From an uncultured Bacteroides sp. (lineage in GTDB: Bacteria > Bacteroidota > Bacteroidia > Bacteroidales > Bacteroidaceae), in assembly GCA_947173895.1 (NCBI GenBank), contig CAMWGU010000032.1, forward strand, positions 1-32,095: 32,095 nucleotides of DNA, read 5' to 3'. How positions within the stretch are numbered: position 1 is the stretch's first letter; each line of letters starts with the position of its first letter. Both the position numbers and the translations under genes were made by a program. The notes under the pieces were generated by a model, which saw only the letters and a list, made by a program, of their open reading frames with translations, did not search any database and had not been told where the DNA came from. This document shows positions 25,643-32,095 of this stretch, one piece after another.

Positions 25643-27991
25643 ATGAAAAAGCTTTTTACAACGATGTGTGTTGCCGCAACTTTAGGCATACTGACATCAT
25701 GCGGCACCCAGACCGCTCCGGAAAGAAGTTACAACGAAGGGATAAACATCATCCCGACGCCGGCCTCCATGCAACAACAGGACGGACGTTTCAAACTGGC
25801 TTCCGGAACCGCTTTTTATGCTCCCACTCCGGAAGCGAAAACCATAGCCGAGTTCTTTGCAGCCAAATTAAAAGGATCTACCGGATTCAACCTTGCCGTC
25901 ACTGATTCGGAAGCAAAATCCGGCATCTCACTGCTGATAGACCCGGCCATGGACATCAACGACGAAGGCTACCGCCTGGATGTAACTCCACAAGGAGTAA
26001 AGATCCAAGCCAAAACCCCTCAAGGCATATTCTACGGAATGCAGAGTTTCCTACAATTGCTGCCGGCCGAGGTGGAAAGCCCCACTGTAGTGAAAAACAT
26101 CGACTGGAGCGCCCCTTGTGTGGCTATCGACGATGCGCCCCGTTTCAGCTACCGAGGCGTGATGATGGACCCATGCCGTCACTTCATCCCGGTAGAGAAC
26201 ATCAAAAAACAGCTCGATGTACTTTCCTTATTTAAAATCAATACATTCCACTGGCATCTGACAGAAGATCAAGGATGGAGAATTGAAATCAAGAAATATC
26301 CTAAACTGACAGAAATCGGTTCCAAACGCATAGAAGGCGAAGGATATGAATACGGCGGATTCTATACACAGGAAGAAATAAAAGACGTAGTGGCATACGC
26401 TGCAGAACGCTTTATCACCGTGGTTCCCGAGTTGGAACTTCCGGGACACGAACTGGCCGCCATCGCCGCATATCCCGAACTTTCATGTAAAGGCGAACCC
26501 ACCACTCCGCGCATCATCTGGGGAGTAGAAGACATCGTAATGTGTCCGGGCAAGGAAGACATGTTCAAGTTCCTGGAAGACGTTATCGAGGAAATGGTTC
26601 CCCTGTTCCCAGGCACATATTTCCACATCGGCGGTGACGAATGCCCCAAAAGTAGCTGGAAAGCATGTCCGGCCTGTCAGGCACGCATCAAAGCAGAAGG
26701 CCTGCAAGGCGACAAACAACATACGGCCGAAGAACGTCTGCAAAGTTATGTCATCCAACGCATGGAAAAAGTACTGGCCAAATATGGAAAGAAGATTATC
26801 GGCTGGGACGAAATACTGGAAGGCGGACTGAGCCCTGACGCCACCGTGATGTCATGGCGTGGCGAAGGTGGAGGTATCGCATCCGCTTTGCAAGACCACG
26901 ATGTCATCATGACCCCAGGAGGAAACGGCATGTACCTGGATACCTTCCAAGGCGACTCCAAGATAGAACCAGTCAGCATAGGCGGATATACCTTGCTGTC
27001 AAAGGTATACAACTACAATCCGGTGCCCGACACACTGGTAACAATGGGCAAAGACCATTATATTAAAGGTGTACAGGCCAATCACTGGTCCGAATACATG
27101 TACACCACCGATATCATGGAATACCGCATGTACCCACGTATGATCGCCGTATCCGAAATAGCATGGACTCCGCTAGCCAAGAAAGACTACAAGGACTTTG
27201 AGCGCCGCATCAACAATGCATACGTTCGCTTGGACGGCCACGACATCAACTACCACATTCCGCAACCCGAACAGCCTTACGGTTCTTGCAATATGGTAGC
27301 CTTTACCGATTCCACTTCACTGACTTTCACGACCACTCGCCCCGAAACCATGGTGTACACATTGGATGGTAGCGATCCGACTCCCGCATCCACTCCCTAC
27401 ACCGAACCCATCAAAGTGAGCGAAAGCACCACTCTGAAGATACGTACCGTGCTGCCTTCAGGCAAGATGAGCCCCACACGCACCATCGCCGTGGAAAAAC
27501 AAACTTTATCGCCTGCCAAGACAGTGGAAACAAAGACACCGGGGCTGAAAATGAAAATGTCATACGGCACTTACCTGAAAGCCAGCGAACTGGACAAGGC
27601 AACCGATTGGAAAGAATTGACAGTAAAATCATTGCATGACATCCGCAGCCAGGTAAATTCAACCGAAAGCATGCGCGGAGTAGAACAATATGGTGCCATT
27701 GCCACCGGTTACGTAGAAATTCCCGAAGACGGAGTATACTATTTCTCTTCCAATAACGACGAAGTATGGATTGACGGCAAGCGCCTCATCAATAACGAAG
27801 GCGAAGTGAAACGTTTCTCACGCCACGACGCTTCCATGGCTTTAGCCAAAGGATTACACGAAATCAAAGTAGTATTCCTAGGACATATCATCGGCGGATG
27901 GCCTTCTTTGTGGGACTCTGCCAACATCAGCATCCGTAAAGCAGATCAAGAGAAATTCGTTCCCATCAAACCGGAACAACTGTTCTATTGA
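25643..27991 (+). CDS. GH20 beta-N-acetylhexosaminidase, lipoprotein, with C-terminal PA14-like domain
   Basis: Exo-acting enzyme that releases terminal GlcNAc or GalNAc from host or mucin glycans by substrate-assisted catalysis; 782 residues. The lipobox is LTSC with Cys20. Domains in order: GH20b (about 32-150), the GH20 barrel (about 152-510) with HIGGDE at 328-333 (catalytic Asp332-Glu333) and WHLTEDQGWRIEIK, a chitobiase-type C-terminal domain (about 560-620, YTLDGSDPT), then a PA14-like carbohydrate-binding domain (about 640-775, GVYYFSSNNDEVWIDGKRLI). It is monocistronic, lipid-anchored and probably surface or periplasmic. No other mucin enzymes are adjacent. Confidence 0.96.
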   Translation: MKKLFTTMCVAATLGILTSCGTQTAPERSYNEGINIIPTPASMQQQDGRFKLASGTAFYAPTPEAKTIAEFFAAKLKGSTGFNLAVTDSEAKSGISLLIDPAMDINDEGYRLDVTPQGVKIQAKTPQGIFYGMQSFLQLLPAEVESPTVVKNIDWSAPCVAIDDAPRFSYRGVMMDPCRHFIPVENIKKQLDVLSLFKINTFHWHLTEDQGWRIEIKKYPKLTEIGSKRIEGEGYEYGGFYTQEEIKDVVAYAAERFITVVPELELPGHELAAIAAYPELSCKGEPTTPRIIWGVEDIVMCPGKEDMFKFLEDVIEEMVPLFPGTYFHIGGDECPKSSWKACPACQARIKAEGLQGDKQHTAEERLQSYVIQRMEKVLAKYGKKIIGWDEILEGGLSPDATVMSWRGEGGGIASALQDHDVIMTPGGNGMYLDTFQGDSKIEPVSIGGYTLLSKVYNYNPVPDTLVTMGKDHYIKGVQANHWSEYMYTTDIMEYRMYPRMIAVSEIAWTPLAKKDYKDFERRINNAYVRLDGHDINYHIPQPEQPYGSCNMVAFTDSTSLTFTTTRPETMVYTLDGSDPTPASTPYTEPIKVSESTTLKIRTVLPSGKMSPTRTIAVEKQTLSPAKTVETKTPGLKMKMSYGTYLKASELDKATDWKELTVKSLHDIRSQVNSTESMRGVEQYGAIATGYVEIPEDGVYYFSSNNDEVWIDGKRLINNEGEVKRFSRHDASMALAKGLHEIKVVFLGHIIGGWPSLWDSANISIRKADQEKFVPIKPEQLFY

Positions 27992-28015
27992 TAGGACTTT
28001 CATGACCTAACAAAA

Positions 28016-28062
28016 AAGAGGATGTGTCGATGACAATTCGATTGACACATCCTCTTCTTTTA
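28016..28062. terminator. Terminator after the hexosaminidase gene
   Basis: AAGAGGATGTGTC (28016-28028) pairs perfectly over 13 bp with GACACATCCTCTT (28044-28056), followed by CTTTTATT. The A-run on the left also gives a T-run for the converging DUF3256 gene. Confidence 0.92.
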
Positions 28063-28144
28063 TTCTCCCGGCAAAGCGCCCCTCTGTCATGAACACAAAA
28101 AACGTCTGCCGCCAAAATATCCTTGCTTCATTCCGAAATCCGAC

Positions 28145-28783
28145 CTACATCGGCCGGAACTTCCCTTCCTTCCATTCATATACCAACGGCTCTTTTCTCA
28201 TATATAGAGCCAATTTCTTTCTCTCCTCCTTTGCCAGATAATCCGGAACAGTATAAGTAAAGGAAAGAGTCAGCTCGTCTTCAGCCAAAACAGCTTTCAG
28301 CAGATCCATATCCGCCTTTCCCCTGACAACAGCATAAGCCTCTTCGGTCAGCGTGTCTACCGGCAGATAAAAAGCCCCAGACGAAGGAAGGTGCAAAAAA
28401 TCCTCCTTGTCCAGCCGCTGCCATTGCGTGTCATAAAAGCAAATCTCACTATCACAGGCCGGACCGCAAACCGTCCTAACCAAAGCAATCACCTGCACAG
28501 AGTCGTTCAGCGGCAACAACTTCATTTCCAAAGTACTGCTCTGCGTAGTCTGCATAAACAAATAATTCTTTGTCAACTTCTTCAGTTCGGATAGTTTGCC
28601 AAAACGGTTTTTCACTTCCGCCTTCATGTTGCTTGCCAGAAAGTCCACACAATCTTCACGGTTCACCTTAGTCAATAAAGGCGCCACCGAATCGGGCATA
28701 GCAATGAAGAGCGTCTTCATGTCCTGGGCATGCAATGAAAATACCCCCAGCAGCATACCTATTATAAATAATGTCTTTTTCAT
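28145..28783 (-). CDS. DUF3256 family exported protein
   Basis: A 212-residue protein of a Bacteroidetes family of unknown function. The signal peptide is short (about 1-19, ending LHA before QDMK). Family-like features are the MKTLFIAMPDSVAPLLTKVNREDCVDFLASNM opening and a VRTVCGPACDSEICFYD segment, whose three Cys may bind metal or form a disulphide in the periplasm. The start is ATG at 28783: the open frame extends to 28810, but that codon overlaps the promoter. It converges with the hexosaminidase gene and is monocistronic. Confidence 0.85.
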   Translation of the reverse strand: MKKTLFIIGMLLGVFSLHAQDMKTLFIAMPDSVAPLLTKVNREDCVDFLASNMKAEVKNRFGKLSELKKLTKNYLFMQTTQSSTLEMKLLPLNDSVQVIALVRTVCGPACDSEICFYDTQWQRLDKEDFLHLPSSGAFYLPVDTLTEEAYAVVRGKADMDLLKAVLAEDELTLSFTYTVPDYLAKEERKKLALYMRKEPLVYEWKEGKFRPM

Positions 28784-28807
28784 CTTATTTCTCCATTTTA
28801 AAACCTC

Positions 28808-28839
28808 CAAAGATAGGTATTTTGCAACAGGTGGGCAAA
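28808..28839 (-). promoter_or_regulatory. Promoter of the DUF3256 gene
   Basis: On the minus strand TTTG (28839-28836) and TATCTTTG (28815-28808) are separated by 20 bp, matching the Bacteroidetes -33/-7 arrangement very well. The predicted start near 28801 supports the ATG at 28783. Confidence 0.8.
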
Positions 28840-29109
28840 TGTTTCACAAACATTATCAATCAACTGTTTACAAACTCTTGAATCATGACATCACCACCAC
28901 ACGGCAATTCCATATCAACAACTATGCAAGCATACAAGAAAAAAAAACGTCCAATTTGTTGACACTTTACAAACCTTGCAACACGCCGTTCTCTCACCCT
29001 ATCCATGCGGCCAACCGTTCATCCCTCCCTGCCCATCAGCTTCATCCTACTATCCGATGCAACTTTTCATCCCTCTCTCTATACAAAACAGGCAGAAGAT
29101 GTTAAAAAC

Positions 29110-29129
29110 TTAGACGCAACAGCGTCTAA
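29110..29129. promoter_or_regulatory. Palindrome TTAGACGC-N4-GCGTCTAA, candidate upstream activator site
   Basis: A perfect 8-bp inverted repeat with a 4-base centre, flanked by A-runs, about 82 bp upstream of the sigma-54-like -24 element. This is a usual place for an enhancer-binding-protein site. It could alternatively form an RNA hairpin. Confidence 0.5.
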
Positions 29130-29191
29130 AAAGTGGACAGACTCTATCACTTCATGCAAACAATATTTTGTTTATCAACAATTTAACTTTA

Positions 29192-29207
29192 TGGCATGCT
29201 GTTTGTA
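29192..29207 (+). promoter_or_regulatory. Sigma-54-like -24/-12 promoter
   Basis: TGGCATGCTGTTTGTA resembles the consensus TGGCACN5TTGCA. The GG (29193-29194) is followed by ten bases and then GT where GC is expected, so it has one mismatch at each element. Predicted start near 29218, about 75 bases before the gene. There is no good TAnnTTTG alternative just upstream. Confidence 0.45.
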
Positions 29208-29293
29208 GCATTAGAAAAGTATCTCGAAGACTACACGCAAAGTAATTCTTTCAGTGTATGATCAGTTTTTAGTAAATATGAACGATTAAATTT

Positions 29294-31705
29294 ATGATAA
29301 TGGAGTATTTATCTCAATTTATTAAAAGCCAACGGACAAGAAAATCTCTTTCCGCTCTCAATGTATTCGGCCTTTCCGTATGTATCGGTGCAGCTTTGCT
29401 GATTCTGTTTTATGTCAGGTTTGAATTAAGTTTTGACTCATTCCACGACGGTGACCGAATTTATCGTGCAGAAAGTCGTCTTTACGAAGGAGGCGTATTG
29501 ACCGACAACTGGGCTACAACCACCTTCGGTCATGCTCCCGTAATGTTTCATGAAATTCCTGGCATCGAACAATATGTAAGAGTTACCGCACAAGACCGTG
29601 AGCAAGAGGTAACCTACAACGACCGTCAGTTCATCGAAGCACACTACTGCTATACAGAGCCATCCTTTTTCGATCTATTTAATTTTCCCTTGATAAAAGG
29701 AGAGAAAGAAGGACAATTGGTCCGTCCCCATACAGCAGTCATCACAGAAAGTGCGGCACACCGCTATTTCAACGACAGCGAGCCTATCGGCAAAATACTG
29801 TCCTTCAAAACACCCACATCAGAACAACACTTTGAAATAACAGGAGTCATGGCCAACATGCCTTATAATTCTCATCTGAATTATGATTTCCTATTGTCGT
29901 ATTCCTCCATTCCCGAAGCACGGCGCGACGTCTGGTATATTCACGGAGTATATACTTACCTCCGGCTTGAACCAGGTAAGAGTCCGCACGACATTGAAAA
30001 AGGTTTCCATATCATCTCAGAAAAATACAAGACAGCCGCATTAAAGCATAAAGACTGGAGAGTGGAACTAATTCATTTAAAGGACATCCATTTGACTCCC
30101 CGCAAGTCATACGAAAAAGAAGAAAAAGGAAGTAGAACAGCCATACACATCCTTTCTGTTATGGCCATTGCACTGTTACTGATAGGCTGGGTAAACGCAC
30201 TGAATCTGACCATAGCCCGTTATCTGGAACGCGGCAGAGAATTCGGACTCCGCAAAGTATTCGGAGCATCCCGTAGCCAAATCATCATACAAGGACTGAT
30301 CGAATCCGGAATATTAAACCTACTAGCCCTGTTTCTTGCATTCGGATGGATAGAAATCCTGTTGCCCGTCACCTCCCGCTGGGTGGGACGCGACTTTGCA
30401 TTTGATATCTTTTCCGATGCAGAATGTTGGGGAATAGTGCTGACAATTGTCGTCTGCGGAAGTTTATTTACCGGTTTATATCCATCCTTCCTGCTCACTC
30501 ATATCAAACCTTCCGACATCATAAGGGGAAAATTGCTACATAGTCGCAAAGGCAATAGGATGCGAAAGACATTGACTTTATTCCAGTTTATTGCTTCCTT
30601 CGTTCTGGTTTCTGGAACTATTGTGGTCATCAAGCAAATCCATTACATGCAACAAGAGACCTCTTCTGTTCCGCTCAATCAGATATTGGTTTTGAAATAT
30701 CCCGCTTTCACAGATCACATGTCTGTCAAGATAGAAAGCTTCAAGAAACGGCTGGAACAAGAACCTTATATCAGCCGTGTTGCCATCTCTGGTGCCGTTC
30801 CGGGCGTAGAAGTTGCCAATTATTTTACGAACCGTCCTTACGGAAGTGACATTTCAGAAATAAAACTCATACAGATGTTTGCTGTCGACCACAATTATCT
30901 GACACTATATGCCCCCGAACTTCTGTGTGGACGCGTATTCTCAGAGAACTACGGCAATGAACTCAACAAAGTTGTACTGAACGAAGAAGCGGCTCGATTA
31001 CTGGGATACCCCTCCCCCGAAGAAGCACTAGGCAAACAATTGGCCATGGAAGTACTGAAAGAGCCGCTCGAAGTGATTGGCATTATCAGGAACTATCACC
31101 AGCAGTCACTGGCTGAACCCTATAAACCGATCTTATTTTTCATGAAAGAACGAGTTCCGATCATTGCCACGCCCTATATTTCCATCAAACTAGAGGACGG
31201 AATCACTCCCCAACGGCTTGCAGAGATAGAGCAAATATACAAGTCTTACTTTCCGTTGGCTATCTTCTCTTATTTCAACCTGCATGATTATCATCATGAA
31301 CTATACAAATCAGACCGCAATTTCAGTTGGATTTTTGCTTGCGCATCTCTATTGGCCATTTTTGTAGCCTGCTTGGGCTTGTGGATCATGGCTCTTTTCT
31401 CCACCTTGGTTCGCGTCCGGGAAATAGGAATAAGAAAAATATTGGGAGCCAATAAGAAAAGCCTTTTCATTGCTCTGACGTACGAATTAATACTCCTTAC
31501 CTTCTTGGCAGCGACATTAGGAACCCCTATTTCCATCTTCTTGATGAACGAATGGCTCAAGGGTTATGCTTTCCATATAGCCATTCCATGGTGGGGATAC
31601 CTCATCTCATTTGTCTTAATGATATGTATTGCCTTGTTGACAGTGCTTCGTCAAGTTTGGCGTGTGATCCAATTAAAACCCATGCGCATTTTAAGGAATG
31701 AATGA
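29294..31705 (+). CDS. ABC transporter permease with two FtsX/MacB_PCD modules
   Basis: An 803-residue inner-membrane protein built as two repeats. Each has a first helix, a large periplasmic MacB_PCD-type domain and a three-helix FtsX core. The FtsX hinge motifs are GREFGLRKVFGASRSQII (about 313-330) and VREIGIRKILGANKKSLF (about 705-722). The first helix follows a Lys/Arg-rich start (SLSALNVFGLSVCIGAALLILFYV). This large family is multiplied in Bacteroides and usually sits with an ATPase and an adaptor; here both are missing, so it needs partners from elsewhere. MacB-like systems use mechanical force on periplasmic substrates; this one's substrate is unknown. An alternative start is the ATG at 29300. 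Confidence 0.92.
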   Translation: MIMEYLSQFIKSQRTRKSLSALNVFGLSVCIGAALLILFYVRFELSFDSFHDGDRIYRAESRLYEGGVLTDNWATTTFGHAPVMFHEIPGIEQYVRVTAQDREQEVTYNDRQFIEAHYCYTEPSFFDLFNFPLIKGEKEGQLVRPHTAVITESAAHRYFNDSEPIGKILSFKTPTSEQHFEITGVMANMPYNSHLNYDFLLSYSSIPEARRDVWYIHGVYTYLRLEPGKSPHDIEKGFHIISEKYKTAALKHKDWRVELIHLKDIHLTPRKSYEKEEKGSRTAIHILSVMAIALLLIGWVNALNLTIARYLERGREFGLRKVFGASRSQIIIQGLIESGILNLLALFLAFGWIEILLPVTSRWVGRDFAFDIFSDAECWGIVLTIVVCGSLFTGLYPSFLLTHIKPSDIIRGKLLHSRKGNRMRKTLTLFQFIASFVLVSGTIVVIKQIHYMQQETSSVPLNQILVLKYPAFTDHMSVKIESFKKRLEQEPYISRVAISGAVPGVEVANYFTNRPYGSDISEIKLIQMFAVDHNYLTLYAPELLCGRVFSENYGNELNKVVLNEEAARLLGYPSPEEALGKQLAMEVLKEPLEVIGIIRNYHQQSLAEPYKPILFFMKERVPIIATPYISIKLEDGITPQRLAEIEQIYKSYFPLAIFSYFNLHDYHHELYKSDRNFSWIFACASLLAIFVACLGLWIMALFSTLVRVREIGIRKILGANKKSLFIALTYELILLTFLAATLGTPISIFLMNEWLKGYAFHIAIPWWGYLISFVLMICIALLTVLRQVWRVIQLKPMRILRNE

Positions 31706-31748
31706 CAACACGCACAAATTTATCCACTCTTATTTTCATTTTTTACTA

Positions 31749-31795
31749 CCATCATCCCTGAAACACCGATAAGCAGAACGTTACAGGGGTGATGG
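31749..31795. terminator. Hairpin between the permease and the Rpn-like gene
   Basis: CCATCATCCCTG (31749-31760) pairs with CAGGGGTGATGG (31784-31795) over 12 bp with one wobble and a 23-base loop. There is no clean T-run on either side, so termination in either direction is plausible but unproven. Confidence 0.6.
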
Positions 31796-31829
31796 CTACA
31801 CGAAAGAAAAAGGAAGGAGAAGCAGCAAT

Positions 31830-32095
31830 TTAACAATTGGCAATCTCATCATTTGACAAACCAATTGTACGCACTATCAAATCATGATCCATGCCTAATT
31901 CTTTCATCTTACGGGCTGTTTCTATGAGCTGCAAATACTTACCTTGCTCAAGACCCTGTTCAAGACCTTGCTCAATTCCTTGTTGCAACCCTTGTTGCAA
32001 CCCTTGTTTCATTCCTCTTTCCATCCCTTTTGCCATCCCTCTTTCCAGTCCCCGTATTTCAGCTGTCTCCATCACACTAAACCAGTCACGGTAGG
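31830..32095 (-). CDS. Rpn-family PD-(D/E)XK nuclease / putative transposase, C-terminal part
   Basis: The last 87 residues of a larger protein cut by the window edge. The frame stays open to the edge and reads YRDWFSVMETAEIRGLERG, so the apparent start at 32075 (a GTG, Val here) is not the true one. The tail is typical of the Rpn/PD-(D/E)XK transposase-like family: a YRDW motif, repeated Gly-x-x-x-Gly/Gln/Glu units (MKQGLQQGLQQGIEQGLEQG) and a C-terminal KMKELGMDHDLIVRTIGLS block. The family promotes RecA-independent recombination in E. coli, but the catalytic domain is outside this window. Confidence 0.88.
   Translation of the reverse strand, partial: YRDWFSVMETAEIRGLERGMAKGMERGMKQGLQQGLQQGIEQGLEQGLEQGKYLQLIETARKMKELGMDHDLIVRTIGLSNDEIANC

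Larger units (their letters stand above)
28840..29293. other. Non-coding region before the FtsX-like permease
   Basis: About 450 bases without a convincing gene; open frames here are short or extend from antisense frames. It contains a perfect palindrome at 29110-29129 and a sigma-54-like promoter at 29192-29207. Confidence 0.6.

Noticed and set aside
32073..32075. GTG start of the Rpn-like protein
   Set aside because: The frame stays open to the window edge and continues with the family motif YRDWFS, so the gene is truncated by the edge and does not start here.

Overview
The window looks like chromosome from a Bacteroidales gut bacterium, most likely Bacteroides or Phocaeicola. The supporting signs are many promoters carrying the Bacteroidetes -7 element TAnnTTTG, a near absence of Shine-Dalgarno sequences, a SusC/SusD pair, Bacteroidetes-restricted DUF families (DUF4831, DUF3256, and a DUF3332-type lipoprotein), a zinc-free type B L31 and a family-20 hexosaminidase lipoprotein. 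No rRNA, tRNA, CRISPR array or complete insertion sequence was seen.

Layout. (1) 320-5090, minus strand: a housekeeping operon reading hpt, adk, obgE, pgeF, a B3/B4-domain gene, a secreted M23 peptidase and a tiny basic protein. Spacings are tight and obgE/pgeF share an ATGA overlap. (2) 5212-7837, plus strand: bifunctional NAD(P)HX repair enzyme and a DUF4831 protein. (3) 7921-10062: an MFS transporter (minus) divergent from a DUF3332-type lipoprotein (plus). (4) 10063-16610: a 1.15-kb non-coding region followed by an orphan susC/susD pair. (5) 16810-23587: a three-gene RND efflux operon (adaptor, pump, outer-membrane channel; minus strand) divergent from an AraC-family regulator. (6) 23653-25239: class II fructose-bisphosphate aldolase and ribosomal protein L31 type B, divergent. 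(7) 25240-28062: a repeat-rich leader and a GH20 beta-N-acetylhexosaminidase lipoprotein. (8) 28145-28783: a DUF3256 protein. (9) 29294-31705: an FtsX/MacB-type ABC permease without an ATPase beside it. (10) 31830-32095: the C-terminal end of an Rpn/PD-(D/E)XK-type protein cut by the window edge.

The most notable signal is in the non-coding DNA before susC. A perfect 20-bp inverted repeat (10348-10367 and 11149-11168) brackets 781 bp that contain the susC promoter. Each repeat contains AGTTCCGAGGGAACT or its reverse complement, which fits the AGTYYYN4GDACT consensus reported for sites of the tyrosine recombinase Tsr0667 that phase-varies SusC/SusD genes in B. fragilis. I read this as an invertible on/off promoter, currently in the ON orientation. 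The segment also carries four palindromic units on an exact 21-bp period. A second, unrelated palindromic array with a 22-bp period lies before the hexosaminidase gene, and a sigma-54-like promoter with an upstream palindrome precedes the FtsX permease.
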